DNA of 7,134 nt, from assembly GCA_016927095.1 (NCBI GenBank), contig JAFGNI010000142.1, forward strand, positions 1 through 7,134, given 5' to 3'. Source of the stretch: Anaerolineae bacterium (GTDB taxonomy: Bacteria; Chloroflexota; Anaerolineae; B4-G1; SLSP01). A program made the position numbers and the translations under genes. The notes under the pieces are model-generated. The model saw only the letters and a program-made list of their open reading frames with translations, searched no databases and was not told where the DNA came from. Positions 6,000-7,134 of this stretch are shown piece after piece (position 1 is the stretch's first letter; every line of letters begins with the position of its first letter).

Positions 6000-7134
6000 C
6001 TACTTGGTTGTGATCTTGAAGCAGTGCGCGTATGGTACGGGACGCTGATCCGGTAACCCGCTGATCGTCAGCCCCGCCTTCCCGTGATCGAAGGCGACCT
6101 CGCCATCGTATCCCAGCAACGCCACGCTCTCGACCTCGGCGACCTTCAGCCGGTAGCCGCCGGGCCCCGTCGTGAAGCTCTTGATCAGCGCCGTCCCGTC
6201 CTCGGGCCACCCCATCTGGAAGGCGTAGACTGCGTTGCCCTTGGCCGTGAAACGCCAATCCGCCGGCGTCCAATCCAACTCAACCTCGCGGAAGCGCTCC
6301 TGTGACGGCTGAGTCTCGCCCTCCATCGTGACGTGCCACGGGCGCGTGCCGTATATGCCCTCGGCGTTGACGTTATTCCACGCGACCAGGTCGTCCAAGA
6401 TCGCGTGGCATTCGTCGTCCAACGTGCCGTCGGGCCGCTGGGTGAAGTTGAGCAACATGTTGCCGTTCTTGGCCACGATGTCGACCAGCATCTCGACGAT
6501 CATCCGCGAGCTCTTGTATGGGCGACGCACGTCGTAGAACCAGCCGCCGACGCAGGTGTCGGTCTGCCAGGGATAGGGATGGGCGTCGGTCAGGACGTTG
6601 CGCTCAATATCCAGCACGCCGACCTTGTAGACGGCGGGGTTGCGGTCCTTCTGATTGTAGACCGCGCGGTTCTCCCCATAGTGAGCGACGCTGCTGTTGT
6701 AGAGGTGGGCGATGATGCCCATGCCGTACTTACCAAACGGCACTGGACCGTCAGAGTAGAGCAGGTCGGGGCTGTAGTTGTCGACCAGGTCCTTGATGCG
6801 GTCGAACCAGCGCGCATGCCACCACGGGTTCTCGGTGTACCAGCGCTCGCCCTGACGTGCGACGCGCGGCTCGTCGTGGTTGGGCAGGTAGAAGTCCTCG
6901 TACGCAGGGTCGTTGCCATCGTACGGCACCCCGGCGTAGGGCCCCGTCTCGTCATGGCCTTTGTTGTGCGACCACCATGAGAAAGTGGCGCCGAGGTGCT
7001 CGGAGACGCCGAAGGGCAACCCCCGTCGCTTCGCCGCGGCCTGCCACAGCCCCACGATGTCTTTCCTCGGGCCGACCTTCGTCGCGTTCCATGGATTGTG
7101 GGCGGAGTCCCAGTTGTCGAAGTTGTCGTGGTGC
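6000..7134 (-). CDS. GH29 alpha-L-fucosidase family protein, C-terminal 377 residues, 5' end outside window
   Basis: GH29 enzymes remove alpha-L-fucose from glycans with retention of configuration. The reading frame is open from the window edge to the TAG at 6002-6000, so the fragment continues beyond the internal GTG at 7055 and its true start is not visible. Counting from the first complete codon, HHDNFDNWDS (1-10) matches the family HHDGF segment and GPRKDIVG (21-28) the family GPKRD block. LLYSDG (124-129) carries the expected nucleophile Asp128 (6750-6752). DIERN (175-179) with Glu177 and PWQTDTCVGGWFY (188-200) correspond to the acid/base region, and NGNMLLNF (223-230) closes the barrel. 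A C-terminal beta-sandwich occupies about 290-377. Perhaps 80-150 residues are missing, so a secretion signal cannot be judged. Substrate is unknown. The gene converges on lhr and shows no link to it. Confidence 0.9.
   Translation of the reverse strand, partial: HHDNFDNWDSAHNPWNATKVGPRKDIVGLWQAAAKRRGLPFGVSEHLGATFSWWSHNKGHDETGPYAGVPYDGNDPAYEDFYLPNHDEPRVARQGERWYTENPWWHARWFDRIKDLVDNYSPDLLYSDGPVPFGKYGMGIIAHLYNSSVAHYGENRAVYNQKDRNPAVYKVGVLDIERNVLTDAHPYPWQTDTCVGGWFYDVRRPYKSSRMIVEMLVDIVAKNGNMLLNFTQRPDGTLDDECHAILDDLVAWNNVNAEGIYGTRPWHVTMEGETQPSQERFREVELDWTPADWRFTAKGNAVYAFQMGWPEDGTALIKSFTTGPGGYRLKVAEVESVALLGYDGEVAFDHGKAGLTISGLPDQRPVPYAHCFKITTK

Noticed and set aside
6333..6980. 215-codon open frame on the plus strand, antisense to the fucosidase
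   Set aside because: The minus strand carries conserved GH29 motifs across the whole span; the plus frame is repetitive, Val/Asp-rich and resembles nothing known to me.
1..7134. A functional island linking metK, lhr and the fucosidase, or a defence or mobile system
   Set aside because: The genes diverge or converge, have long spacers and unrelated roles, and no integrase, transposase, toxin or repeat array is visible.

Overview
The window holds one complete gene and two genes cut by its edges. They lie on a high-GC bacterial chromosome segment. The order is metK (minus strand, 3' part missing), a 305-bp divergent intergenic region, lhr (plus strand, complete, 1633 codons), a 137-bp convergent intergenic region, and a GH29 alpha-L-fucosidase-like gene (minus strand, 5' part missing). 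I see no mobile element, CRISPR array, tRNA or rRNA.

The organism cannot be named. The MetK fragment has the longer loop before GAGDQG found in Gram-positive and Chloroflexota-like enzymes and not in the Escherichia coli enzyme. The Lhr is the full-length bacterial type. The fucosidase has the HHDNF / PWQTDT motif variants that I associate with environmental polysaccharide degraders such as Planctomycetota, Verrucomicrobiota and Armatimonadota. An uncultured, free-living, carbohydrate-using bacterium is a reasonable but weak inference.

The three genes do not form an operon or an obvious shared pathway. metK makes S-adenosylmethionine, lhr is a DNA-repair helicase, and the fucosidase takes part in glycan breakdown. 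metK and lhr diverge, so their control signals share positions 656-960. lhr and the fucosidase converge on a perfect 12-bp hairpin at 5953-5985 that may end both transcripts.

The most interesting part is the metK leader. Read in the metK direction it contains a perfect 10-bp hairpin, a nested stem-loop of about 57 nt whose outer helix is uninterrupted only on the metK strand (through a G-U pair), and two alternative helices that would cover the metK ribosome binding site. I could not match it to the SAM-I/IV, SAM-II, SAM-III, SAM-VI or SAH riboswitch consensus as I remember them, so it is a candidate unrecognised metK regulatory RNA. Other points are a 9-bp dyad around a -10-like box before lhr, an extended Pro/Ala/Ser linker with an 18-bp tandem repeat in Lhr, Thr in Lhr where the E. 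coli uracil-glycosylase Asp is thought to lie, and Asp in place of the K+-binding Glu in MetK.
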